Notes: a model not told the origin generated them from the letters alone. Positions 26,517 to 35,159 are shown, numbered from the stretch's first letter. The stretch is 64,000 nt of DNA from Trichormus variabilis 0441 (GCF_009856605.1 NZ_CP047244.1:1-64000); one strand, 5' to 3'. Numbers and translations are program-made.

Positions 26517-26532
26517 GCTCAGTATACTGAGC
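26517..26532. promoter_or_regulatory. 16-bp perfect palindrome
   Basis: GCTCAGTATACTGAGC reads the same on both strands and ends six bases before the stop of the 26538-26894 gene. It has no loop, so a protein-binding site is more likely than a terminator. Confidence 0.35.
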
Positions 26533-26537
26533 AAAAT

Positions 26538-26894
26538 TCAATTAGCATTGTTATATAACATACATAATCTTGTATAGTGCTGTAGACGTTCTGCGTAATA
26601 TTTAGCTTTAAATTGGTTCTCTAATTCTTCCAATTTAGATGTTTCTATAGGTTCTAAACCCAAATAATTATGATACGTCTCATTAGCTTCATTAAGAACA
26701 CTATAAGATTTATATGATGCTTCATTTTTAACCATAAACTCTATCAAGCTTTCTATAGTGCTACCCTGCCAAGAATCTGAAATATTATCTTGAAATCTTC
26801 CTCTTTTAGTCGATGTGGCATCACTCCATAAATCACCAAAAGGTATATCTTGATTTTTAAATTGTTTGAGCCATTCTCTAAAACTTATAGTCAT
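26538..26894 (-). CDS. Small protein, weakly YozE-like
   Basis: 118 residues with a good ribosome site (GGGAGAAG) before ATG 26894. The N-terminus has FREWLKQF followed by I-P-F-G-D-L-W-S-D-A and a helical body. This recalls the YozE SAM-like fold (short helical domain with G-D-L-A-x-D), but the match is weak. No membrane segment. It lies between two operator-like palindromes and may be regulated with the gene at 27066. Confidence 0.45.
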   Translation of the reverse strand: MTISFREWLKQFKNQDIPFGDLWSDATSTKRGRFQDNISDSWQGSTIESLIEFMVKNEASYKSYSVLNEANETYHNYLGLEPIETSKLEELENQFKAKYYAERLQHYTRLCMLYNNAN

Positions 26895-27065
26895 TTTTCA
26901 CTTCTCCCTAGTCAGTTTTTAGCCTGTTGGCATACCTATCAGAGCGATTTGATTGTAATCGTCACGTCGCACTGGTAGATAAAGCAGCTTTACACATAAT
27001 CCTGTATTTCAGGATTTATATCTTGTGGCAGTAATGAAGTAAATTTTCCCATTTTGCTGGTTTTA

Positions 27066-27743
27066 TTAGTCGATGGATATAATTTCATCGATGTTGAAAA
27101 CTTCAACTGTAGCATTTGGACTGTTCATATCTGTAGTTTGTTCGAGTAGACGTGTTGCTTCCTCAAGCAATGCGCTTGCGTTCTGAAGCAGTGTTCGCAC
27201 CTGGGTTAACTTGTTTCGCCGTTCGATACCAAGTTGTGCTTCTATATACCGCGCATCATTATGATGGCTGAGGTGAATTACCCGTACTTGTTGTTCTTTT
27301 TCTGAAGGTGCAAATATTGCGTTTTCGGCGGTCAGTTTATAGTATGAGTACGTACCACTGGGGCGTTTAACATTGTAGATGTGGAGTTCGCAACTAGGTG
27401 GTGCGATGTACTGTCTGTCGAAGTTAGTAAGTCCAGTACGAATATTATCTAATGTGGTAGTGATCGCCTCGACGGCGGAGACAATACCTAACGATTCTGG
27501 TGACTGTGGGCAACCGCGCCTCATCAGCATCATAATGGCGGCAGAACGACGAGTCAGGCGAATTTGTTCTTGATACTGGCGCATTTGTTCTTCCCGGATA
27601 CGAACAAGTTCGAGTTCTTCATCAGGGGTTAGTTCAATCGCACTCCCACAAGTTTTGTAATTTAAGCAGTCGCCAGGGTCTATACCTGGGTGCAGCATCA
27701 TACTGGCACAGTCAAATCCAAGTCCACATTTTTTCTTAGGCAT
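27066..27743 (-). CDS. Protein with four-cysteine N-terminal cluster, unknown function
   Basis: 225 residues from ATG 27743. The first 33 residues hold C6, C12, C26 and C32 in a loop-like segment (CGLGFDC ... GDCLNYKTCG), fit for zinc or an iron-sulfur cluster. A charged helix (about 38-65, R/E/Q-rich) and a beta-rich middle follow (HIYNVKRPSGTYSYYKL, VRVIHLSHH). The C-terminus is a helical heptad-like segment. A DNA-binding or structural role on plasmids is possible. It is divergent from the 27804 gene across the operator-like element copy 2. Confidence 0.55.
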   Translation of the reverse strand: MPKKKCGLGFDCASMMLHPGIDPGDCLNYKTCGSAIELTPDEELELVRIREEQMRQYQEQIRLTRRSAAIMMLMRRGCPQSPESLGIVSAVEAITTTLDNIRTGLTNFDRQYIAPPSCELHIYNVKRPSGTYSYYKLTAENAIFAPSEKEQQVRVIHLSHHNDARYIEAQLGIERRNKLTQVRTLLQNASALLEEATRLLEQTTDMNSPNATVEVFNIDEIISID

Positions 27744-27754
27744 GGGTTATCGTT

Positions 27755-27796
27755 TTTGTTCTAGTTACTTTTATAATTTTATATAGCTAGAACAAA
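27755..27796. promoter_or_regulatory. Operator-like inverted repeat, copy 2, in a divergent promoter region
   Basis: TTTGTTCTAG (27755-27764) and its reverse complement (27787-27796) flank a 22-bp spacer. It fills the 60-bp space between the starts at 27743 (minus) and 27804 (plus), so a bound protein could control both genes. Its right arm touches the AGAGG ribosome site of the plus-strand gene. Confidence 0.55.
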
Positions 27797-27803
27797 GAGG
27801 CTT

Positions 27804-27998
27804 ATGGGCGAGATAAACGATGTTAGAATTTTTGCGCCTGAGCAAGATATTGCGTCTTGGCAGTCGTTGTTTGAGAAGATGGAAGCGCAGGGACTGGTTG
27901 AAATTGTCCAAAAACCAGATAAATTTTATGAAGTCAGGGGAAGTGAGAAACTTAAACGAGGGTATTTCAAGATTAAGCTGTTGCGCTGTGATTTATAA
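27804..27998 (+). CDS. Small protein of unknown function
   Basis: 64 residues from ATG 27804, chosen over an overlapping frame at 27820 because AGAGG lies four bases upstream. Composition is balanced (F-E-K-M-E-A-Q-G-L-V-E-I-V pattern), suggesting a small alpha/beta or winged fold, but no family is recognised. It is the first gene of a rightward cluster of small unknown genes. Confidence 0.45.
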   Translation: MGEINDVRIFAPEQDIASWQSLFEKMEAQGLVEIVQKPDKFYEVRGSEKLKRGYFKIKLLRCDL

Positions 27999-28026
27999 AA
28001 ACATTTGAGTGTCTTAGCTAATAAAT

Positions 28027-28275
28027 ATGGTTAAACTAAAAACCCAAGAATATATAGCCAAGTACAGTGCTGAGTTTCCTGACGGAAGAATTAATCGTGA
28101 GCTTCCCTTCCCCACAGATACAATATCTGTAGTTTCTGATCCCAAAAATTGGCATTGTTATCCAGAAAACGTAGTCAGGATTTACTTGTCTAATTATGGG
28201 TGTCATAAGATAATTGTCGGACAAACTTATGTGTATTGTGTAGGTTTGTCACCTCAGTTTTCATGCACGACGTAA
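28027..28275 (+). CDS. Small protein of unknown function
   Basis: 82 residues from ATG 28027, 28 bases after the preceding gene. It looks beta-rich (VVRIYLSNYG, KIIVGQTYVYCVG) with no motif known to me. No clear ribosome site. It is likely co-transcribed with its neighbour. Confidence 0.4.
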   Translation: MVKLKTQEYIAKYSAEFPDGRINRELPFPTDTISVVSDPKNWHCYPENVVRIYLSNYGCHKIIVGQTYVYCVGLSPQFSCTT

Positions 28276-28486
28276 GGGTAATGTATCGCCTGGGCAACTG
28301 TCTTTATTGTGAGAGTTATGTTGTCAAAATTATATTTTAGCAGACATTATAGAACTGCAAAAATGCAAAACAATGTAAAATTGTTATATTACTTTCAACA
28401 TTTATGACAAAACAAGAGTTATGTCACAAGAAAGTAAAATTCTAGAATTAGCTAACTAATTTTGAAACAAAATCTAACTTTTGATT

Positions 28487-28825
28487 ATGTGCATAGATGA
28501 AACAATAGCATCTGATATTAAAGAAGCTGTAGCTAGGGTTTCTTGCTATTTAGATGATTTTGGCAGTCATATTAGCCACTTAGATTTTTCAATTGAAAAT
28601 TTAGAAGATTTAAAAGAAGAATTTGCAGAAGGAACTGATAAAGATTCAATCGATACTTATTTGTACATTGCCCTATCCCGAATAAAATCTACTAAAAATC
28701 GACTAGAGGAAGACATTAAAATTGTTAAAAGTTACTTGAATTATTTTATTGAATCCTCTAGTAAAATACCTGAATTTACTTACGATTATGAAAAAAATAA
28801 AATCGAAAATAGACAAAAAAAATAA
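28487..28825 (+). CDS. Small helical, acidic protein of unknown function
   Basis: 112 residues from ATG 28487 (a TTG two codons earlier is open). Almost entirely helical with many Asp/Glu/Lys and heptad-like spacing, so a coiled-coil dimer is likely. It is followed after five bases by the next gene, so the two form a pair. Confidence 0.45.
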   Translation: MCIDETIASDIKEAVARVSCYLDDFGSHISHLDFSIENLEDLKEEFAEGTDKDSIDTYLYIALSRIKSTKNRLEEDIKIVKSYLNYFIESSSKIPEFTYDYEKNKIENRQKK

Positions 28826-28830
28826 AAGTT

Positions 28831-29085
28831 ATGCCTAAAAAAGATGTCTGGGTAGTATTTGGCCATTTTCTAGATTTAAATTACTATTACGTATCAAATA
28901 CTGAATGGACTTTTGAAATAGAAGAAGCTTGCTTATTTAAAACCAAGGAATTAGCCGAAAGCACAGTAGGTAGGCTAAAAACTTATGAGAAAAAGAATCT
29001 AGACTTTCACGGAATCAACCCAGATAGCTTATCTGTTGAATGTACCCGCCTTGAAGTTAGCGAATTTCTACATTTTACGGCTTAA
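28831..29085 (+). CDS. Small protein of unknown function
   Basis: 84 residues from ATG 28831, directly after the preceding gene. It starts MPKKDVWVVFGHF and has a mixed alpha/beta pattern with E-L-A-E-S-T-V in a helix. No family recognised. The space to the relaxase gene (29086-29347) shows nothing further. Confidence 0.45.
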   Translation: MPKKDVWVVFGHFLDLNYYYVSNTEWTFEIEEACLFKTKELAESTVGRLKTYEKKNLDFHGINPDSLSVECTRLEVSEFLHFTA

Positions 29086-29347
29086 TTTACCTCTAATAAA
29101 TATAAACGCAAAAAATTGTACTTTTGATTGTTAGACACCAATAGACAAAACAATTTTTTATCCCCCACAAATTCACAAATAGCTGCCCCAAATTCATATC
29201 TAGCTTGACAAAGAACCTGGATTGCTAGACGAAATTTTTAAAACCTAAACTGTTTAGTTTGCACTTGGTGACAACTTTGCCAACAGTGTCTTAGCCAGTC
29301 CTACCCCTAATTCTGAGTAGATTAAATTCTCTTTATCTACAGATTTA

Positions 29348-30853
29348 CTATTGCTCAATACCTTTTTGCGATCGCTGTTGATTGATTAATGGTTGTTGGG
29401 TAAAGAAACGCAGACTTTCAATCTGCTCAATTTCGTTTCTTGTTAATCGAGTTGGTATCTCTTCGTACCAGTTTCCCTGACTGTAGCAGGTTTGCATCAT
29501 AGGGGTATTATCCCCATAACGGCAAACACTCAGAGTATTGTTATCTAAGCTGGCACTCAACTCCCGTCCTTTGATACGGAAGTTATTGGTAACAAGCATA
29601 TAGTCAGTGATTATAGAAGGCAAATGTTTGAGATTAGAAGGCAGAAGGTTAAGAGAAGGAGGAATAGGGGAAGATTGCTCTTCCAGGAATTGTTTAGCAG
29701 TGAGACCATTTTCTTCTGAAATATCCTGTTGTGGGTGCTGTTTCTTTGGATGTGGTTGAACTTTTTTCTTGGTCTTATTAGTTTCCAATGTGGGGTTATC
29801 TTCTAATTTGGATTGTATTACTGGAATCTCACTTGGATAATTACTGTTTAGTGTATATGTACTAACAAGTGTTTTGGAGCTACTATCGGTGTCACCATTA
29901 CTATCACTTGTACTGCTGCTAGTAGGTTTATCATTATTTAAGTAATCATTATTACTTAAAATTATGCTATTTATGCGAACAATTGCTTTGGCTTTAGCTT
30001 GTTGAATTACTTCTTTATCTTTATCTGGGTCGTACATGATTCCATATTCAGACCGCAGTTTGTTCCAGCTATAAGGTTTGTATACTTGATAACCTGCAAT
30101 TTTTACATCATTATGAATGTAGGTAAAGCCTAGTAGTTCTTCCCCCTGCATCTTAGGCAATACTCCAATGTTGTTTTCCTCCAGGCGTTCAATGAATGTA
30201 GAGACGGTGGGACTATCCTTAATGGCTTCTCCTATTGCTTGGCGAATAATTTCCTTACTTGTTGGGGTTTTGTGCTTACTGTTGACTGCTCTAATACTTT
30301 TTGATCGGTTGGGACTGATGAGTGTAATTATTCCGTACTCTTGCTCTAACCTAGAGGCGACGGCTTCATTTGTTGTCGGTGTTACTTCCAATCCTAGTTC
30401 CGCCGCGATGCGTCTAGTAGAGACTTGGGATCTGAAATAATCATAGGAATCATTAACTAAACTACCATCTAACCGAATCCGGGAAGCGATTATATGCAGG
30501 TGTTCGTGGTTGCGATCGTGGTGGCGTACTGCAACAAACTGACTGGTAGCTGCTACAGATGATTCTTCCTTGGGCAAGTATCCCATATCTTTGAGATATT
30601 CTCGTGTTACATAACTGTACTGACTGTCCGATAAATGCTCGTGGTAGTTGGGGCGGTGTGCGATTGAGATGATGAGGTGAGCGCACTGCCGTTTGACTGC
30701 TTTGTTGGTGTACTTGATGTTGAGAAACTGCTGATTAAATTCATCTGGCCTTGTTCCCATCATATTAGTATCGACAATCGCAGCATCATCTTTGCCCAAC
30801 ACATATTTGAGCGTGTCCAGAAAGTTGGGTTTTTTATAGATGACAGGAATCAA
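29348..30853 (-). CDS. MOBP-type relaxase (MobA/VirD2-like nickase)
   Basis: 501 residues. The N-terminal 300 residues carry the relaxase signature: a Tyr in L-K-Y17-V-L-G-K, the likely nucleophile that attaches to the nicked DNA, and motif III VRHHDRNHEHLHII (H111-H120) that holds the metal. A helical region and a poorly ordered Ser/Thr/Lys-rich stretch (300-400) precede a small C-terminal domain. Relaxases nick oriT and lead the strand into the recipient. The MobC-like gene upstream on the same strand and the FtsK-like ATPase at 0.1-2.3 kb fit a mobilizable or conjugative element. No type IV pore genes are in the window. Confidence 0.8.
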   Translation of the reverse strand: MIPVIYKKPNFLDTLKYVLGKDDAAIVDTNMMGTRPDEFNQQFLNIKYTNKAVKRQCAHLIISIAHRPNYHEHLSDSQYSYVTREYLKDMGYLPKEESSVAATSQFVAVRHHDRNHEHLHIIASRIRLDGSLVNDSYDYFRSQVSTRRIAAELGLEVTPTTNEAVASRLEQEYGIITLISPNRSKSIRAVNSKHKTPTSKEIIRQAIGEAIKDSPTVSTFIERLEENNIGVLPKMQGEELLGFTYIHNDVKIAGYQVYKPYSWNKLRSEYGIMYDPDKDKEVIQQAKAKAIVRINSIILSNNDYLNNDKPTSSSTSDSNGDTDSSSKTLVSTYTLNSNYPSEIPVIQSKLEDNPTLETNKTKKKVQPHPKKQHPQQDISEENGLTAKQFLEEQSSPIPPSLNLLPSNLKHLPSIITDYMLVTNNFRIKGRELSASLDNNTLSVCRYGDNTPMMQTCYSQGNWYEEIPTRLTRNEIEQIESLRFFTQQPLINQQRSQKGIEQ

Positions 30854-31043
30854 GTTGAGGTTAGAGTTTAGTAGCTAAGAACGTTTTTCCAACCTAGCAA
30901 TTCTACTTAGAAACGCAAAGAACTTGACTGTAAAGATTTGAACAAAGTTTAATTATTGCCTAATCTCAACTAATATCAATAAACAAAATAGAGATTTATC
31001 GCTTCTTAATTTCTCTACTTTCTATATATATCAGCACTTGTAT

Positions 31044-31069
31044 CGAAGTATTCAAATTTGAATACTTCG
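31044..31069. repeat. 26-bp perfect palindrome between mobC and relaxase gene (candidate parS)
   Basis: The half-site CGAAGTATTCAAA is followed by its exact reverse complement. The same palindrome, with one mismatch, lies within parB at 7061-7086. The rest of 30854-31098 is AT-rich and shows no gene. As RNA it would form a hairpin, so a weak attenuator between mobC and the relaxase gene is an alternative. Confidence 0.6.
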
Positions 31070-31098
31070 TTATTGATTAGTATAAGTTCTCAACAAGC

Positions 31099-31494
31099 TT
31101 ATTTTTCTATTTCTTGGTTGTGTACAGGATTCCCAGCGTCTTGTTTAGAGCCTGCGATCTCTATATTAAATGCAGCAGCAATAGTTTTATCTACGAGTGC
31201 GATCGCAATTTCGACTTGGTTAATAATTTGTTGGTTGTTTGTTTCCTTGGCAAGGTGAGATAACATCATCAGTTCGCTTTTGAGGGTTCCTGCCGTAGCA
31301 CGGATGGTTATTACATCTGCGGGTGGTTTTGCTGCTAGCACTCGTCTTAACCCACATGAACGTAGATACTCAGATGCCGTTTGTCCTGTGGCGGTGGCTT
31401 TCTCCTCAATGGCGTTTTTTTCTTCCTCAAAGACGTATACCTTAACTAATTTGGTTCGTTTAGCAGGCCTATTTACCATACCTTGTTTAATCAT
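31099..31494 (-). CDS. MobC-like relaxosome accessory protein
   Basis: 131 residues if started at ATG 31494; an open frame runs 63 codons further upstream without recognisable protein features, so the start is uncertain. The core, residues 8-50, reads AKRTKLVKVYVFEEEKNAI, then T-G-Q-T-A-S-E-Y-L-R-S-C-G-L. This is the ribbon-helix-helix-type pattern of MobC/relaxosome proteins, which bind oriT and help the relaxase. The C-terminal part is helical with V-E-I-A-I-A-L-V-D-K. It precedes the relaxase gene on the same strand. Confidence 0.65.
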   Translation of the reverse strand: MIKQGMVNRPAKRTKLVKVYVFEEEKNAIEEKATATGQTASEYLRSCGLRRVLAAKPPADVITIRATAGTLKSELMMLSHLAKETNNQQIINQVEIAIALVDKTIAAAFNIEIAGSKQDAGNPVHNQEIEK

Positions 31495-32182
31495 TGGACT
31501 GGGGGAAGTATCACGCTTTTCTGTACTATGCCAGGGAACTCGTTGGACAACCAAAAGTTCCACTTTTCTCACGCACACTACCATTGCGGATAATATAGCC
31601 GTTATCCTTGGTATAACTGACATTGCGGCTATATGGCTCTCGTAATAGTACTGCAACTGCTGTGAAATCGCTTTTACAAGCATTATGCTGTTAGGGTCGA
31701 ACTATGCGATCGCGGATTATTCTCTATGTAAAAATACTTACTTCATTATAAAATCTAGTCTTTATTTCCTGTCCTTAACTAGAGAAGGAGAATATTGTAT
31801 TTTTTGTTAAAAATAATACATATTTTATTTATTGTAGAATGCTGAGAGCCGTGCAGTAATCGTGCCATTGTAGTTATAAAAAAGATTATCAGTCAATAAT
31901 CAAGTGTGCGATCGTGAAATTTTACCTAAGTATATAAACTTAATTTAATGTATAAAATCAACTGAAAATGATTTGTTTAAAATTGAGCGTATATTAATTA
32001 GATTAGATTTGTACTACAATTTTGTATTTTTGTAGCATATAAAAATATGAGTTGTATAGAACTTATTATCAATTAATTGTAATTATTGATAATAAATCTA
32101 GGTTGAAATAGGCCCATTTGCCATACCTTGTTTACTACCATGATTGCACCAAGTGCGAGGGTAGGATGTAGTAGAGCGTGCA
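31495..32182. other. Intergenic region upstream of mobC; candidate oriT inverted repeat at 32063-32095
   Basis: No gene is supported. The region is AT-rich. TTATTATCAAT (32063-32073) and ATTGATAATAA (32085-32095) form 11-bp arms around an 11-nt spacer that itself holds AATT on both sides. An inverted repeat near the mob genes could mark oriT, but no known nic sequence was recognised. It could also be an operator for the divergent mob and par genes. Confidence 0.35.
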
Positions 32183-32378
32183 GTGAGTACGGGAAAAGTA
32201 AGCAGAGAGTAAGCGGTGAGTACTAGGGAAGTGCGTGTGTCTTATGTAGGTCTAATTTAAATGGAAAAAGTATACTAAATCAATAATTTAACTAATAAAT
32301 AGAGATTTTTTACCACTTAGTCAGTGAGTACTCGGCAAGTTGCGGGAGAGTACTGAGGAAGTAGCTTGGGGCGTACAG
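32183..32378. repeat. parC-like centromere: two clusters of five 11-bp iterons
   Basis: Repeats with an 11-bp period and core G-x-G-A-G-T-A-C start at 32183, 32194, 32205, 32216 and 32227, and again at 32324, 32335, 32346, 32357 and 32368. The best copies are GTGAGTACGGG, GTGAGTACTAG, GTGAGTACTCG and GAGAGTACTGA; others keep only part of the core. An 86-bp AT-rich gap between clusters could hold the promoter. This layout is that of the parC site of plasmid R1 and sits directly upstream of ParR-like and ParM genes. Confidence 0.7.
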
Positions 32379-32568
32379 ATATAGTAATTTTAGTCACTTT
32401 TACATTACTGGAAATGTTGATTAAGCCTATCAAATAAGTGGTTTTAATATTACTAATTACTACATAATGTAGTATAAAATTGGCTAATTGTAATTTGAAT
32501 TAATTAGCTTAAAAGTTGAGATTGTTTTATTACTGTTGATTGTTGTAACTAACTCGGAGGGGGGAATT

Positions 32569-33153
32569 ATGCCAAGGAAGGTGCAATCAGATTATGTAGA
32601 ATTGTCAGTGGCAAGAAAGAAAGGTTCTAGTGAAGCGAGATTGTTGCAATACCTGAAGGACAGTGAAAAGGGAGGGGGGGATATGATAATGGAGGCGATA
32701 ATTCCCCTCTATCTCCCCTATATGCTCTACTCAGAGGGTGTAAGGGGTGAAAAATTATCTTCGTGCGTATTAGATGCGATCGCGCAGTTGGAAGTACAAA
32801 TAATTAAGATGAAACGGGCTTTCGGGATGGAGGGACTTGCCCAAGTAGTGCTAGTGCAGCCTTATGGTAGTGGACTTCCCACTTCTGCTGCAACTACCAC
32901 ACAACCTCATGGTAGTGGAGTTTTTTCTCTGATAGCTGCAACTGATATTCAGGCTCAAGCAGAGAAGAGTGCGAGTTTTTTTACGGGCGTAGTTTCGACC
33001 GATGATGTTTCTGTTTCATCAGAGGTGCCGCTTGTTGTGGAGGAACAGTCTTTTCAAGAGGAAGATTTGGATGATGATTTCTTCAATGATGATGAAGATG
33101 ATGTGATTGCTAAAGCAGAGATAGAAGTTGATCCGGGATTTCGTTTAGAGTAA
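32569..33153 (+). CDS. ParR-like centromere-binding adaptor
   Basis: 195 residues from ATG 32569, with a strong GGAGG-rich ribosome site; an earlier TTG frame start is unlikely. The N-terminus KVQSDYVELSVARKKGSSEARLL and the helices after it fit a ribbon-helix-helix DNA-binding fold (strand, two helices). The C-terminal 60 residues are very acidic (EEDLDDDFFNDDEDD), a likely contact for the filament protein. ParR binds parC repeats and caps ParM filaments. Gene order here is parC, parR-like, parM, with the adaptor ahead of the motor. The call rests on context and fold pattern more than on sequence match. Confidence 0.55.
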   Translation: MPRKVQSDYVELSVARKKGSSEARLLQYLKDSEKGGGDMIMEAIIPLYLPYMLYSEGVRGEKLSSCVLDAIAQLEVQIIKMKRAFGMEGLAQVVLVQPYGSGLPTSAATTTQPHGSGVFSLIAATDIQAQAEKSASFFTGVVSTDDVSVSSEVPLVVEEQSFQEEDLDDDFFNDDEDDVIAKAEIEVDPGFRLE

Positions 33154-33378
33154 GGAAACTGTATCCAGCGATCTCATTTGTAGATTGTCCACCCTATAGA
33201 TTTGGGTATCAAGGTGGTGAGGTCATCGTCTGCGCTGCAAAAAAAAATGGATGATAATTGTAAAATTTTTTCTAAGACAGGGTAATACTGCTGTAAAGTA
33301 AGCCTTTTTCCATACCGAGTTAATACTTATAAAGGTTAAATTGTAAGCAATAGCAGAGATGAATTGAAACCTTTATAT

Positions 33379-34623
33379 ATGCCCAAAACTAAGGAGAAAT
33401 CAGATTTAAAAAAGATAGTAATTACGATTGATATGGGTGCGAGTAAAACCAAGGCTATCGTTCAGGAGTATCCAGAAGGAAAGCCTGTTGTTTTACTTTT
33501 AGACTCAGAAATAGCGGATGTTGCTAAAGCCTCAGTTGAAAGCGTCCAACAAGAAGGTAGTCCTGAATCTCGTGCTTGGGTAGGAATTGGTGATGAGTAT
33601 TACGCCTTGGGAGAACTTGCTCGTCGTCGGTTTGGGGGTATATCGCAACTGAGGGAGCTAAAGTACGAACTAGCAGTTCCCAAAATTTGCGGAGCATTTT
33701 GGCTGGCTAAGGAGAAGTTGAACCTGGGTAATGATGTTGCAGCTTACTTGAGTGTCCTGCTGCCGCCGGGTGAAGTGCAAGACAAGGAACAGTTACAAAT
33801 TCGGTTGAAGGATACGTTTCGGGGGTTTGATACACCAGCAGGTAAGATGCGGGTGAAAATGCTTCGTTATGATGCAGCTTCTGAAGGTAGTGGAATATTT
33901 TTCCACCGTAGGCGAACGCTTGGCGATCGTGTACCTGTTTCGATGTACGTAATGCTTGGTTATCGCAACGCGAGTATTTTCACCTTTCGGAGTGGTTCGA
34001 TTGGCGCAGGAATAACCAGCAATTTTGGTATGTCTTGGTTAGTAAATAATTTGATTTCCAAAACATCGGGACTGAGCCCTGATAATTCCAATATTATTGA
34101 GGTACTGATAGAAGCTGGAGCCAGTTGTGACCCCCAGGTGATGCAAAAACTCTCACGCAAGCGCAAAGGTGATGAGATTCAACTTGATGGAGAGTCGATG
34201 TCCAAAGCTTTATTACTTGCTAGAGACGAATATTGGCGTGCGATCGCCAGGTGGTTGCGCTCAAAGATGGATGAGGATATTGAAGAACTAGTATTTTGCG
34301 GAGGAACTGCGGATTACATTCGTCCTGAAATAGATGCTTACTTCCAGAAAGAGGGGATGAAAGTATCCTGGCACGCTAATATTTTTATACCTGATGAAAT
34401 ATCTTCTGGTATGGGCAATCGGATGGCGGATGTTTGGGCTTTTCACCAGCACATGATTATTCAGTTTGATAAGTTAACTGGTTATATACGCTCTGAGGTT
34501 GTACCGTTAAATAAATCTGTTGAAGGTAATACAAATAATACAGGTGAAGAAGTCAAACGTAGGTATAACTTTACGCCTTGTGAGCGGCCTAGTACCTTTA
34601 TTGCTGTAAACGAGAATGTTTGA
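33379..34623 (+). CDS. parM: ParM-like actin-family plasmid segregation ATPase
   Basis: 414 residues from ATG 33379 (a TTG five codons earlier is open). Actin-fold motifs: phosphate-1 loop IVITIDMGASKTKAIV near residue 13, a phosphate-2-like G-S-I-G-A-G-I-T segment near 215, and the adenosine motif ELVFCGGTADYI near 310. ParM polymerises into filaments that push plasmid copies apart, with ParR at parC as the link. It ends just before a bidirectional terminator. The presence of ParB and ParA-like genes as well means this replicon carries two types of partition machinery. Confidence 0.8.
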   Translation: MPKTKEKSDLKKIVITIDMGASKTKAIVQEYPEGKPVVLLLDSEIADVAKASVESVQQEGSPESRAWVGIGDEYYALGELARRRFGGISQLRELKYELAVPKICGAFWLAKEKLNLGNDVAAYLSVLLPPGEVQDKEQLQIRLKDTFRGFDTPAGKMRVKMLRYDAASEGSGIFFHRRRTLGDRVPVSMYVMLGYRNASIFTFRSGSIGAGITSNFGMSWLVNNLISKTSGLSPDNSNIIEVLIEAGASCDPQVMQKLSRKRKGDEIQLDGESMSKALLLARDEYWRAIARWLRSKMDEDIEELVFCGGTADYIRPEIDAYFQKEGMKVSWHANIFIPDEISSGMGNRMADVWAFHQHMIIQFDKLTGYIRSEVVPLNKSVEGNTNNTGEEVKRRYNFTPCERPSTFIAVNENV

Positions 34624-34653
34624 TAGGTTCAGGCAAAAATAAATGTAGTAAAA

Positions 34654-34709
34654 AAAGAATCAGCTAGAGTGAAGTGCTGCATAAAACAGTACTTTCTAAC
34701 TGATTCTTT
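34654..34709. terminator. Bidirectional terminator between parM and convergent gene
   Basis: AAAGAATCAG (34654-34663) pairs with CTGATTCTTT (34700-34709), and an inner TAGA/TCTA extends the stem. An A run precedes and T-rich sequence follows, so it can end transcripts from both sides. It lies between the convergent stops at 34623 and 34716. Confidence 0.75.
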
Positions 34710-34715
34710 GAGATT

Positions 34716-35159
34716 TTAGTATGGCTGTTGCTCTAGCATTTGGGAGCAATCAACGTGAGAATTGGTAATTTCTGGAATGTGCTGAATTACAGAGTTAATT
34801 TGCTCCATGTCTGCATATTGTGGTTCTCGTCTTTTGCGGAGTTCCCATGATTTACGGTTATAAGCTAACAAGTCTTCCAAACTCATGTTGAATTTGTATT
34901 TGGCGAAATTCAATAATTGTTCTGTGGTGTAACGACAATCTTCAGGACGACCAAAACAAATTTCAAACTGAAGCTTAAAAGCTTTCCAATCGAAATTGTC
35001 AGACCCCAGTTGCCGTTGTGATTCGCGTCCGTAAAGGTCACGGATTGAATAGAAAATTGTGTTGTATTTACGCACGTCGAATGATTCAATCTTGAATTGC
35101 TCCATTGTTGAATCATCGACTGTAGCAGCTTGAGCTTTAGTAGATTTATTAGCAGCCAT
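34716..35159 (-). CDS. Unknown protein, paralogue A of a tandem pair
   Basis: 147 residues from ATG 35159, chosen for the AAGGA ribosome site; an open frame runs 17 codons further. The core shares a pattern with the gene at 35268-35609: an F/Y-K-I start, R-K-Y/F, two aromatic residues, W-K/D-A-F-K, a F-G-R/S-x-E turn, a Y-T/S-x-x-Q segment, L-E-D/E-L-L and N-K/R-x-(S/T)-W. The C-terminal 30 residues are unique to this copy. Function unknown. The two genes are read in the same direction, 108 bases apart, and converge on parM. Confidence 0.55.
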   Translation of the reverse strand: MAANKSTKAQAATVDDSTMEQFKIESFDVRKYNTIFYSIRDLYGRESQRQLGSDNFDWKAFKLQFEICFGRPEDCRYTTEQLLNFAKYKFNMSLEDLLAYNRKSWELRKRREPQYADMEQINSVIQHIPEITNSHVDCSQMLEQQPY

